Below, in pieces: positions 39,592 through 46,044 of a stretch of 46,044 nt of DNA. A model generated the notes under the pieces. It had not been told where the DNA came from and did not search any database. It worked only from the letters and a program-made list of their open reading frames with translations. How positions within the stretch are numbered: the stretch's first letter is position 1; the number at the start of each line of letters is the position of its first letter. The position numbers and the translations under genes are program-made. Origin of the DNA: Streptomyces netropsis (lineage in GTDB: Bacteria; Actinomycetota; Actinomycetes; Streptomycetales; Streptomycetaceae); contig NZ_JACHJG010000025.1 of the NCBI RefSeq assembly GCF_014203545.1, positions 1-46,044 of the forward strand. Direction: 5' to 3'.

Positions 39592-39616
39592 TCCCCTATT
39601 GCAGGAATGGCAACAA
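39588..39616. promoter_or_regulatory. Nested palindromes over the XRE-cupin start
   Basis: CCATTCC (39588-39594) pairs with GGAATGG (39604-39610). Overlapping it, TTGC-N7-GCAA is also symmetric (about 39599-39613). The first arm contains the regulator's ATG, so a bound dimer would block initiation directly. Confidence 0.55.
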
Positions 39617-39701
39617 GGTTTGTCAATCGCGCGACGCGGGGCGCAGGGTCGGCGCCAGAAGTGGTCGACGTGATCGAGGAAGAGCTGAGGGAGTACGCGC
39701 G

Positions 39702-40535
39702 ATGAGCGACAAGGACTTCGACTGGGCCGCGATGGCCGATCTGCTGGAACTCGAGGGCGAGACCCACAGCCCCTACGTACGCCAGGCCTTCGAGGAGCTG
39801 GGGCACCTCACGCCACGGCGGATCCTGGACATCGGCAGCGGCCCGGGGGTCGCGGCCTGCCGGCTGGCCGCACGGTTCCCGCAGGCGGAGGTCACCGCGG
39901 TGGACGGGTCGCCGGAGCTGCTGGCCCGCGCCGGGGAGCGGGCCGAGCGGCTCGGCGTCCGGCTGCGGACGCAGGTGGCCGAGTTCCCGGAGGGGCTCGC
40001 CGACGTGGGCACGGCGGACCTGGTGTGGTCGGGGCAGGTCGTGCATCACGTCGGTGACCAGCAGGGCGCGCTGGACCGGCTGGCCGGGCTCCTCGAGCCC
40101 GGCGGGGTGCTGGCCATCGTCGAGGGCGGCCTGCCCGCCCGCCAACTGCCGCGTGACCTGGGCTTCGGCCGTCCCGGCCTGCAGGTCCGGCTGGACGCGG
40201 CGATGGCGGAACGCTACAACCGGATGCGCGACGAGCTGCCCGGATCGGTGGCGGTGGTCGAGGACTGGCCCGGCATGCTGCGGGCCGCGGGCCTCACCGG
40301 GGTCCGCAGCCGGACGTTCCTCGTGGACCATCCCGCGCCCCTGGCCGAAGGGCCGCGGCGGGCGGTGCGGAGCACGCTGGAGCGGCACCGCAAGGTGCTC
40401 GACGGGCTCTTGGACGCCGAGGACCTGGCGACGCTGGACCGGCTGCTCGACCCGGCCGACCCGGGGGGTGTCGACCGGCGCGCGGACCTGTTCCTGCTGA
40501 CCGCGAAGACCGTGCACTTCGGGCAGCGGGCCTAG
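39702..40535 (+). CDS. Class I SAM-dependent methyltransferase
   Basis: ATG 39702, eight bases after GGGAG, gives 277 residues. SAM-binding motifs are RRILDIGSGPGVAACRLAAR (motif I), VTAVDGSPELLARAGERAER (acidic end of strand 2) and ADLVWSGQVVHHVGDQQGAL (post I/IV), followed by LLEPGGVLAIVEGG. The substrate-binding C-terminal half is not diagnostic. It is divergent from, and probably controlled by, the XRE-cupin regulator. It could modify a small metabolite. Confidence 0.9.
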   Translation: MSDKDFDWAAMADLLELEGETHSPYVRQAFEELGHLTPRRILDIGSGPGVAACRLAARFPQAEVTAVDGSPELLARAGERAERLGVRLRTQVAEFPEGLADVGTADLVWSGQVVHHVGDQQGALDRLAGLLEPGGVLAIVEGGLPARQLPRDLGFGRPGLQVRLDAAMAERYNRMRDELPGSVAVVEDWPGMLRAAGLTGVRSRTFLVDHPAPLAEGPRRAVRSTLERHRKVLDGLLDAEDLATLDRLLDPADPGGVDRRADLFLLTAKTVHFGQRA

Positions 40536-40601
40536 GGCGCAGGGCGGGTGGCCCAATCCCCTACCCGCCCCTTCCCGTCACCGGGGCTCCGGTCCTCAAG
40601 T

Positions 40602-40628
40602 GCCGGACGGGCTGTATGCCCGTCCGGC
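40602..40628. terminator. Bidirectional terminator hairpin
   Basis: An 11-bp perfect stem (40602-40612 with 40618-40628) and loop TGTAT lie between the convergent methyltransferase and M6 protease genes. Confidence 0.85.
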
Positions 40629-40652
40629 GACCGAGGACGACAGAGCCTCGTC

Positions 40653-42689
40653 TCACCTCCCCGACTTCGTCAGCGTGCAGGTGGCCGTGGCCGTCTTGCC
40701 CGGGTCGCTCTCCGAGCGCGCGGTGAGGACGACCTTGCCGTTCCGTTCGGCACCCGGCTTCGCGGTGACGGCGACGCCGACGGGGACCGTGGTTCCGGAC
40801 GCGGCGGCGGTGAGCCGGTTGGGGAGCCAGGCGGACCAGCCGCGCCCGGAGGCCGTGGCCGACAGCCGGTAGACGTCGGAGGACAGCCGGGGGTCGGCGG
40901 AGGCGGCGCGCCCGGTGTTGGCGAGGTCGAAGGTGCACATGGCCCGGCCGTTCGCGGGCTCGCCCTTCGCCGTGCCCCGTCCGAGCGCGAGTCCGCGGTC
41001 CTGCGGTCCCGCGCCGTCCAGGGACTTGACGCCGATGCCGTAGGAGAGCACTCCGGAGGCGTCGCGCCGCACGTCGAGGATGTAGAAGTGCAGCCGGTTG
41101 GCCTCGTCGACGTACTCGTCACTGCTGCCGGAGTCGGCCCCCGCGTGGAAGAGCGCGTCGCTGAGCTGCCGGTAGTCGCCCATGGTGATCTTCTGCGGGG
41201 TGCCGTCGGGGCGTGTGAAGTCCACCAGGTCGATGTCCTCGGGATGGGCGTCGACCGCCCAGACGAACGGGGCCCGGTCCGCGTTCTTGGTCTTGCTCAG
41301 CAGCACCCCGCTGTCGGGCGTGAACGAGTCCATGCCCATGCGGTCGACGACTTCGACCGTGTAGTTCTCGTAGCCGCCGCCGTCGCACAGCGGGTCGGTG
41401 GCCCGGTCGCAGGCCGGGGAGAGGTCGCGGCCCATGGTGATGTTGACGCCGGTGAGCCCCTTCTCGCCGGGCGGCGCGGAGCGCGCGGTGACGCGGGCGA
41501 CGACGAGGCCGGAGTTCTTCAGGGCGTCGCGGTCGAGCCGCAGGACGTTCTTCTCGTCGACGATGCCGAGTTTGAGCTTGTCGCGCAGTACGTGCTGGGC
41601 ACCCATCGATCCACCGGCGGCGGCGGGGATCCGCCAGCGGGTGTGCGGGCCGCCGGGGCCGTTGAACGAGCCTCGGGAGAGCATGCCCCAGATGCCGGTG
41701 TAGGCACGGCTCAAAGGCGTGCCGTAGGGGTTGTTGTAGTTGTCCCCGATGCCCAGGATGTGGCTGAGTTCATGGGCGAACGTGGCCATGCCGGAGCTCT
41801 CGGCCTGGGTGGACGAGCCGTTCGCCGCGTTGGGCCAGATGCGGGCGGCCGCCTGCCAGGACGTCCACGGCACGTAGCGGGTCCTGGCCGCGTTCCCGCC
41901 GCCGGGGATGGGGGACGGCGGCCCCCAGGCGGCCGGCACGTCCTGCGGGGACGCGAACTTCATCTGGCCGAACTCCTGCCAGGCGGAGGACTCGTCGACC
42001 CCGGCGGTGAGGTAGAAGACGAAGTCGAAGTCGTCGACCCTGTCGGCGCCCACGTCGGCGGTCCACGCGCGCTTGCCGTCGACGCGGATGTCCTTGCCGC
42101 AGGTGTCCCCGACCGGGCAGGCGCCGGGGTTCATCCCGGGCTCGATGCCGTACTGGTAGGATTTCCACGGCATCCGGTAGACGCCGAAGGCGGTGAGGTC
42201 GACGCCGACGCGCCCGCCGGAGTCCTCCATCCAGTACTCGTTGATGGTGTGACCGTGGTTGAGCGTGCCGGGCTTGTTCAGGAAGTCCTGGTAGAACTTG
42301 GGCACTTGCGCGCGGGGGATGCCGGAGGCGCCGGGCAGCGGGTTGCCGAAGATGCCGGACCCGGGCGGTCTGCTGACCGAGAACTCCTCATCGGGGTAGT
42401 CCAGGAGCACCAGGGCGCCTTTGAACGTGCGCTTCGTGGGCTTGACGTCGGGGTCGGCCCAGTCGGTGCCGGGGACCGCGCGGTATTCGGCCCAGGTCAT
42501 GTCGTCGGGGTTGCGCCAGCGCTGCGGGTCGATCGGCTGGACGAGGGGCGGTCGCGGCCGGGGGCCGGTGTCGGGTACCGCCCGTGCGGGTCCTGCGGCT
42601 ACGGCGGCCAGGACACCGAGGAGCAGGGCGAGAACGCTCAGGCTGCGTAACCGACGTGACCGACGGACGCGTCTGCGGCGGAGGAACAA
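40653..42689 (-). CDS. Secreted M6-family metalloprotease
   Basis: The 678 residues start at TTG 42689, just after GAGGTGAG; no ATG or GTG in frame fits better. A signal peptide (RSLSVLALLLGVLAAVAAGP, cleaved near ARA-VP) is followed by a pro-region. The zinc site is HELSH in MATFAHELSHILGIGDNYNN, an HEXXH metallopeptidase motif of the M6 (immune inhibitor A-like) type. A C-terminal region of about 150 residues looks like a beta-rich domain (TVPVGVAVTAKPGAERNGKV). It would act outside the cell as a protease. Confidence 0.9.
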   Translation of the reverse strand: MFLRRRRVRRSRRLRSLSVLALLLGVLAAVAAGPARAVPDTGPRPRPPLVQPIDPQRWRNPDDMTWAEYRAVPGTDWADPDVKPTKRTFKGALVLLDYPDEEFSVSRPPGSGIFGNPLPGASGIPRAQVPKFYQDFLNKPGTLNHGHTINEYWMEDSGGRVGVDLTAFGVYRMPWKSYQYGIEPGMNPGACPVGDTCGKDIRVDGKRAWTADVGADRVDDFDFVFYLTAGVDESSAWQEFGQMKFASPQDVPAAWGPPSPIPGGGNAARTRYVPWTSWQAAARIWPNAANGSSTQAESSGMATFAHELSHILGIGDNYNNPYGTPLSRAYTGIWGMLSRGSFNGPGGPHTRWRIPAAAGGSMGAQHVLRDKLKLGIVDEKNVLRLDRDALKNSGLVVARVTARSAPPGEKGLTGVNITMGRDLSPACDRATDPLCDGGGYENYTVEVVDRMGMDSFTPDSGVLLSKTKNADRAPFVWAVDAHPEDIDLVDFTRPDGTPQKITMGDYRQLSDALFHAGADSGSSDEYVDEANRLHFYILDVRRDASGVLSYGIGVKSLDGAGPQDRGLALGRGTAKGEPANGRAMCTFDLANTGRAASADPRLSSDVYRLSATASGRGWSAWLPNRLTAAASGTTVPVGVAVTAKPGAERNGKVVLTARSESDPGKTATATCTLTKSGR

Positions 42690-42822
42690 GACTCACCTCT
42701 TGTCTGAAGTCATCGGACGAGGAGATGGCAAGCCGTTCGATGGGGGTACCCCACCGTTGGTCAAGGTAGAGCTGAGGGAGACGTGACGCCAGAGTGCCCG
42801 CGTGACGTTTGTGAGGACGGAT

Positions 42823-42857
42823 GAGGGCCCCGGCCGGTGGAACCGGCCGGGGCCCTC
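42823..42857 (-). terminator. 15-bp hairpin after the XRE/MmyB-like gene
   Basis: Arms 42823-42837 and 42843-42857 pair perfectly with loop TGGAA, 17 bases beyond the stop at 42874 on the minus strand. Confidence 0.85.
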
Positions 42858-42873
42858 CTGGTTCGTCGTGCGT

Positions 42874-43767
42874 TCAGCGGCCCGCCTGGGCCGACCGGGA
42901 CTCCGGAGTCGCGCTGCCACCGCCCGCCGCGCGGACCTGCTCGGCGAGGACGCCCAGCGCCGCCTCCGACGCCGAGCCCTTCTCGGCCGTGTACGTGATC
43001 AGGAGCTGGTCCGGATCGGTCAGGCGCAACGCCTCGTACGACAGCGTGAACTCGCCGACCGCCGGGTGGCGCAGACCGAGACTCCCGTGCCGCTTGGTGC
43101 TGACGTCCTGATCGGCCCAGACGTCGCGGAACTCCTCACTGGCGGCCGAGAGCCTCTCCACCAGCGCCGCGTAGCGCGGATCGCCGGGGTGACGGCCCAT
43201 GTCCATCCGGAAGTTGGCCGCCAGGCACTCCGCCTTGCGCCGCGGGTCCGTGAACCGGTGGCGCACCTCGTCGTCGCAGAAGAACAGCCACAACTTGTTG
43301 CGCCGCTCGGGCGGGAGCGCCGCCGGGTCCGTGACGAGGGCGGCGTACAGCGGGTTCCAGGCGAGGAACTCGCTGCCGCGACCGATGACGCAGGCAGGGG
43401 TGTCCGACATCGTCTCGAGGAGCCGGCGCACCCCGGGGCGCACCTCCTGCGGCGGCGGAGCCGGCACCGGCCCGCGCGCGCCCACCGGCACGGCCCGTAC
43501 GAGGTGGTGCAGATGGGTCCGTTCGTCCGCGCCGAGCCGCAGCGCCGTGGCGACCGCGTCGACGATCTCGTTCGAGACGTTGTCGGCCCGGCCCTGCTCG
43601 AAGCGCGTGTAGTAGTCCACGCTCACCCCGGCCAGCTGGGCCAGCTCCTCCCGGCGCAGCCCGGGGACGCGTCGGCGCTCGCCGTACAGCGTCAGCCCCG
43701 TGTCCTCCGGCTTGATGCGCGCGCGGCGCGACCGGAGGAATGTGCCCAGTTCGGCTCTCTGATCCAT
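42874..43767 (-). CDS. XRE family regulator with MmyB-like ligand domain
   Basis: ATG 43767 gives 297 residues. The helix-turn-helix is near 8-75 (LGTFLRSRRARIKPEDTGLT, VPGLRREELAQLAGVSVDYY, TRFEQGRADNVSNEIVDAVA). The rest is the MmyB-like PAS-type domain (CVIGRGSEFLAWNPLYAALV, FRDVWADQDVSTKRHGSLGL, RHPAVGEFTLSYEALRL). These regulators are abundant in Streptomyces and typically sit beside a dehydrogenase or reductase gene. Here that gene is the divergent alcohol dehydrogenase at 43909. Confidence 0.92.
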   Translation of the reverse strand: MDQRAELGTFLRSRRARIKPEDTGLTLYGERRRVPGLRREELAQLAGVSVDYYTRFEQGRADNVSNEIVDAVATALRLGADERTHLHHLVRAVPVGARGPVPAPPPQEVRPGVRRLLETMSDTPACVIGRGSEFLAWNPLYAALVTDPAALPPERRNKLWLFFCDDEVRHRFTDPRRKAECLAANFRMDMGRHPGDPRYAALVERLSAASEEFRDVWADQDVSTKRHGSLGLRHPAVGEFTLSYEALRLTDPDQLLITYTAEKGSASEAALGVLAEQVRAAGGGSATPESRSAQAGR

Positions 43768-43801
43768 GCCGTCGATCCTAGGGACGCAAGGGGGTTCCGA
43801 C

Positions 43802-43840
43802 AGACCCAGGCTGGGCGTCACCCGGGCTGGGCCGGACCCT
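43802..43840. promoter_or_regulatory. CCCAG-G-CTGGG operator candidate
   Basis: A perfect 5+1+5 palindrome (43805-43815) is followed by a second GC-rich pair, CCGGGCTGGG (43822-43831) and CCCTGGG (about 43837-43843), in the divergent intergenic region. It is a plausible site for the XRE/MmyB-like protein. Confidence 0.45.
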
Positions 43841-43908
43841 GGGCAGCTCCCGCCGTCGGCGGAAACATGGAGGTCAACACAGAGGAACCGCAAGGAGACA
43901 GCAGGATC

Positions 43909-44967
43909 ATGAGCACTTCCGTCACCCAGGTCGCCGCCTACGCCGCCCCCGCCCCGAAGGCACCGCTGGAGCGCACCACCGTGCCGCGCCGCCCGGTCGG
44001 CGAGCACGACGTCCTCATCGAGATCAAGTACGCGGGCATCTGCCACTCCGACCTCCACCAGGTCGCCGAGGACTGGGGCCAGGCGCTGTTCCCGATGGTG
44101 CCGGGCCACGAGATCGCGGGCGTCGTCACGGCCGTCGGCTCCGGCGTGACGAAGTACGTCCTCGGCGACCGGGTGGGCGTCGGCTGCTTCGTCGACTCCT
44201 GCCGCACGTGCGAGAACTGCCTCGCCGGTGACGAGCAGTTCTGCGCGAGCGGCATGACCGCCACCTACCCCTCCGCCCCGGACGGTTCGGCGACCTACGG
44301 CGGCTACTCCACCCACATCGTCGTCGACGAGAACTACACCCTGCGCATCCCCGAGGGCATCGCCCTCGACGAGGCCGCACCGCTGCTGTGCGCCGGCATC
44401 ACGCTGTACTCCCCGCTGCGGCGCTGGAACGCCGGCCCCGGCAAGAAGGTCGCCGTCGTCGGCATGGGCGGCCTCGGCCACATCGGCGTCAAGATCGCGC
44501 ACGCCCTGGGCGCCGAGGTCACCGTCCTCAGCCAGTCCCTGCGCAAGCAGGAGGACGGGCTGCGCCTGGGCGCCGACCACTTCCACGCCACGAGCGACCC
44601 GGAGACCTTCACCAAGCTGGCCGGCTCCTTCGACCTCATCGTCAACACGGTGTCGGCCACCATCGACCTCGACGCGTACCTCGGCCTGCTCCGGACCAAC
44701 GGCACCCTCGCCAACGTGGGCGCACCCGGCGAGCCCACTCCCGTGGGGATGTTCTCGCTGATCGTCGGCAACAAGACCCTGGCCGGATCGATGATCGGCG
44801 GCATCGCCGAGACGCAGGAGATGCTCGACTTCTGCGCCGCGCACGGCATCGGCTCCGAGATCGAGACGATCGCCGTGGATCAGATCAACGAGGCGTACGA
44901 GCGGCTGGCCGCGGGAGACGTGCGCTACCGCTTCGTCATCGACACCGCCACCTTCGCCACCCGGTGA
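43909..44967 (+). CDS. Zinc-dependent NAD(P) alcohol dehydrogenase
   Basis: ATG 43909 follows AAGGAGA and gives 352 residues. Catalytic zinc ligands lie in YAGICHSDLHQ and MVPGHEIAG. The structural-zinc Cys cluster is GCFVDSCRTCENCLAGDEQF plus Cys. The Rossmann loop is VAVVGMGGLGHIGVKIAHAL, with SQS rather than an acidic residue after strand 2, which favours NADP. The layout matches YahK/cinnamyl-alcohol-dehydrogenase-like broad aldehyde reductases. It is followed seven bases later by an ABM-domain gene, so both are one operon facing the XRE regulator. Confidence 0.93.
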   Translation: MSTSVTQVAAYAAPAPKAPLERTTVPRRPVGEHDVLIEIKYAGICHSDLHQVAEDWGQALFPMVPGHEIAGVVTAVGSGVTKYVLGDRVGVGCFVDSCRTCENCLAGDEQFCASGMTATYPSAPDGSATYGGYSTHIVVDENYTLRIPEGIALDEAAPLLCAGITLYSPLRRWNAGPGKKVAVVGMGGLGHIGVKIAHALGAEVTVLSQSLRKQEDGLRLGADHFHATSDPETFTKLAGSFDLIVNTVSATIDLDAYLGLLRTNGTLANVGAPGEPTPVGMFSLIVGNKTLAGSMIGGIAETQEMLDFCAAHGIGSEIETIAVDQINEAYERLAAGDVRYRFVIDTATFATR

Positions 44968-44974
44968 GTGCGCG

Positions 44975-45289
44975 GTGTCCCTGACCGTCATCTCCAGGTT
45001 CGAGGCACGACGGGGCCGGGAGGACGGGCTGCGCACCGAACTCGAAGCCCTCATCGAGCCCGCGCTCGACGAGCCCGGCTGTCTCGGTTACGACGTGTAC
45101 GCCGACCCGAACCGCCCCGAGGTGATGGCGCTGGTCGAGCGGTGGACGAGCGAGGAGGGGCGGGCCGCGTACCTCGCCTCCCCCTGCGCCCGCAGGGCGG
45201 CGGAGGTGATGGGCACGCTGCTGTGCCGGCCGCCGGAAGTGCAGTACCTGCCGTGCCCGTGCGCCCGGCCCAGTGGCCCGCCGGGGTGA
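44975..45289 (+). CDS. ABM-domain (antibiotic biosynthesis monooxygenase-like) protein
   Basis: GTG 44975 starts seven bases after the dehydrogenase stop and gives 104 residues. The ABM ferredoxin-like fold is visible: SLTVISRFEARRGREDGLRT, ALIEPALDEPGCLGYDVYAD, MALVERWTSEEGRAAYLASP. The C-terminal 15 residues are Pro/Cys-rich (QYLPCPCARPSGPPG). Such small proteins oxidise quinol-type compounds or simply bind them. It probably works in the same redox response as the dehydrogenase. Confidence 0.86.
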   Translation: MSLTVISRFEARRGREDGLRTELEALIEPALDEPGCLGYDVYADPNRPEVMALVERWTSEEGRAAYLASPCARRAAEVMGTLLCRPPEVQYLPCPCARPSGPPG

Positions 45290-45349
45290 ACTGCTCGCCG
45301 CCGGCCCCGCGCGGCCGGGGCACGGGGCGGGGCGGCGACGGTCCGGCCG

Positions 45350-45658
45350 TCAGAGCGCCGGCGGCGCTCCGAGCAGGGCCGACGCCGTCTCGAACGGGGT
45401 CGGGGCGACGGCGGGCGCCGGCGCGGGGACGTCGTGGCAGGTGAAGCCCAGACGGGTCAGCGCCCGGGTCACCTCGCCCGCGGTGAAGTCGCGCCGGTCC
45501 TGCCTGGTGATCACTTCCCCCACCTGCTTGACGGGGTAGGTGCGGCGGCCGATGGTCACGGACGGGCCCGTGACGGGTTCGGGCTTGACGCCCTTCATCG
45601 AATGCTCGACCTCACTCTTGACCAGGTCGAAGGGGAAGCGGGCGATGACGCAGCGCAT
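45350..45658 (-). CDS. SCO5918 family protein
   Basis: The 102 residues begin MRCVIARFPFDLVKSEVEHS, then MKGVKPEPVTGPSVTIGRRT and YPVKQVGEVITRQDRRDFTA GEVTRALTRLGFTCHD. This matches, from memory, the streptomycete family named after SCO5918, whose genes accompany a DEAD-box helicase gene and small cold-shock-type genes. Function is unknown. It lies 53 bases after the helicase stop on the same strand. The last 25 residues are low-complexity Ala/Pro. Confidence 0.82.
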   Translation of the reverse strand: MRCVIARFPFDLVKSEVEHSMKGVKPEPVTGPSVTIGRRTYPVKQVGEVITRQDRRDFTAGEVTRALTRLGFTCHDVPAPAPAVAPTPFETASALLGAPPAL

Positions 45659-45711
45659 AGTGCCTCAACAGGGTGGGAGGGAAGACCGGTAGCGGATGCG
45701 GACCGGGGGGA

Positions 45712-46044
45712 TCAGGCGGCGTTACGGGGCGGGGTGCGGCGCTGGGCGGCGCCGCCGGACCGTTCCCGCGCGGAGGCGGAGGCGGCGGAGCGGCGCGCCT
45801 GGGCCGGTCGGCTGCGCTGGCCGCGCGCCGAGGAGCCGCGCTTGGGGCGTTCGGCCGCCGGCGCGGAGATGGTGACGGGGACGCCCGAGGGTGCCTGGGC
45901 ACCGGTGATGCGGCTCAGCTCGGCCTCACCGGAGCGGACCTGGGCGATGTGCGGGGTGATGCCGGCGTCGGCCATGAGGCGGGTCATGTCGCGGCGTTGG
46001 TTGGGCAGGACGAGGGTGACGACGCTGCCGGATTCTCCGGCGCG
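45712..46044 (-). CDS. DEAD-box RNA helicase, C-terminal end (partial)
   Basis: The frame runs in from the right edge with RAGESGSVVTLVLPNQRRDM. The first residues are the end of helicase motif VI (normally GRTxRAGxxG). Then come MTRLMADAGITPHIAQVRSG and a basic tail rich in Arg, Ser and Ala (RPKRGSSARGQRSRPAQARR), typical of the RNA-binding tails of actinobacterial DEAD-box proteins. About 110 residues are present; the N-terminal catalytic core lies beyond the window. Confidence 0.88.
   Translation of the reverse strand, partial: RAGESGSVVTLVLPNQRRDMTRLMADAGITPHIAQVRSGEAELSRITGAQAPSGVPVTISAPAAERPKRGSSARGQRSRPAQARRSAASASARERSGGAAQRRTPPRNAA

Noticed and set aside
40548..42650. 700-codon plus-strand open frame opposite the M6 protease
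   Set aside because: Antisense shadow. The minus strand has a signal peptide and HEXXH; this frame has neither a start context nor motifs.
32946..45289. A biosynthetic gene cluster
   Set aside because: Methyltransferase, VOC, ABM and pump genes are present, but each sits with its own regulator and there is no core synthase, precursor or assembly enzyme.

Overview
The window is high-GC actinobacterial DNA, almost certainly Streptomyces. Several sets of genes have the arrangement expected of that genus: ask-asd in one operon; dnaX, ybaB, recR and a DUF5063 gene in a row; SURF1 beside an S9 peptidase; a SigE-like ECF sigma factor followed by a membrane-anchored partner; DUF5994 proteins; and an SCO5918-type protein next to a DEAD-box helicase. 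GTG and TTG starts and 4-base ATGA/GTGA overlaps are frequent.

Region 1 (1 to about 13,163) reads as the right end of an integrative element. It closes with a 3' fragment of a proline tRNA(CGG) (about 13,121-13,163) that lacks a 5' half, as expected of an attachment-site copy. Inside are a phytanoyl-CoA dioxygenase gene split by a 5.6-kb Tn3-family transposon (1,115-6,755) with 48-bp inverted repeats and a perfect 5-bp target duplication (GTCCA); two GntR/UTRA regulators, the first facing tandem CTAGT-N2-ACTAG palindromes; a short run of coupled small genes; an amidohydrolase; two very small ORFs leading into a CcdA-type membrane protein; and a secreted single-domain ricin-type lectin. The transposon is decayed (tnpA frameshift, broken tnpR) and carries a second, diverged left end internally.

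Region 2 (13,180-28,664) is mostly core chromosome. It holds three DUF5994 paralogues plus a small companion, a small winged-helix-like gene, an S9 peptidase overlapping SURF1 tail to tail, an ECF sigma operon, asd-ask, DUF5063-recR, ybaB, dnaX, the SRP RNA and tRNA-Ser(GGA).

Region 3 (28,693-32,925) is a compact cassette between two exact 36-bp direct repeats that consist of the tRNA-Ser terminator. It encodes an MFS exporter, a fold-type I PLP enzyme and a divergent MocR-type regulator; the last two share a CATG at their start codons. It looks like an insertion into the terminator, without an integrase of its own.

Region 4 (32,946-46,044) is accessory Streptomyces chromosome built largely of divergent regulator/target pairs: TetR with a 48-aa peptide and a VOC protein, LysR with a DHA2-type MFS pump, XRE-cupin with a methyltransferase, and XRE/MmyB-like with a zinc alcohol dehydrogenase plus an ABM-domain monooxygenase. 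A PH-domain protein, a PBP4-type D,D-carboxypeptidase, an M6 metalloprotease, an SCO5918-type protein and the C-terminal end of a DEAD-box RNA helicase complete it. No CRISPR array, rRNA or complete biosynthetic gene cluster is visible.
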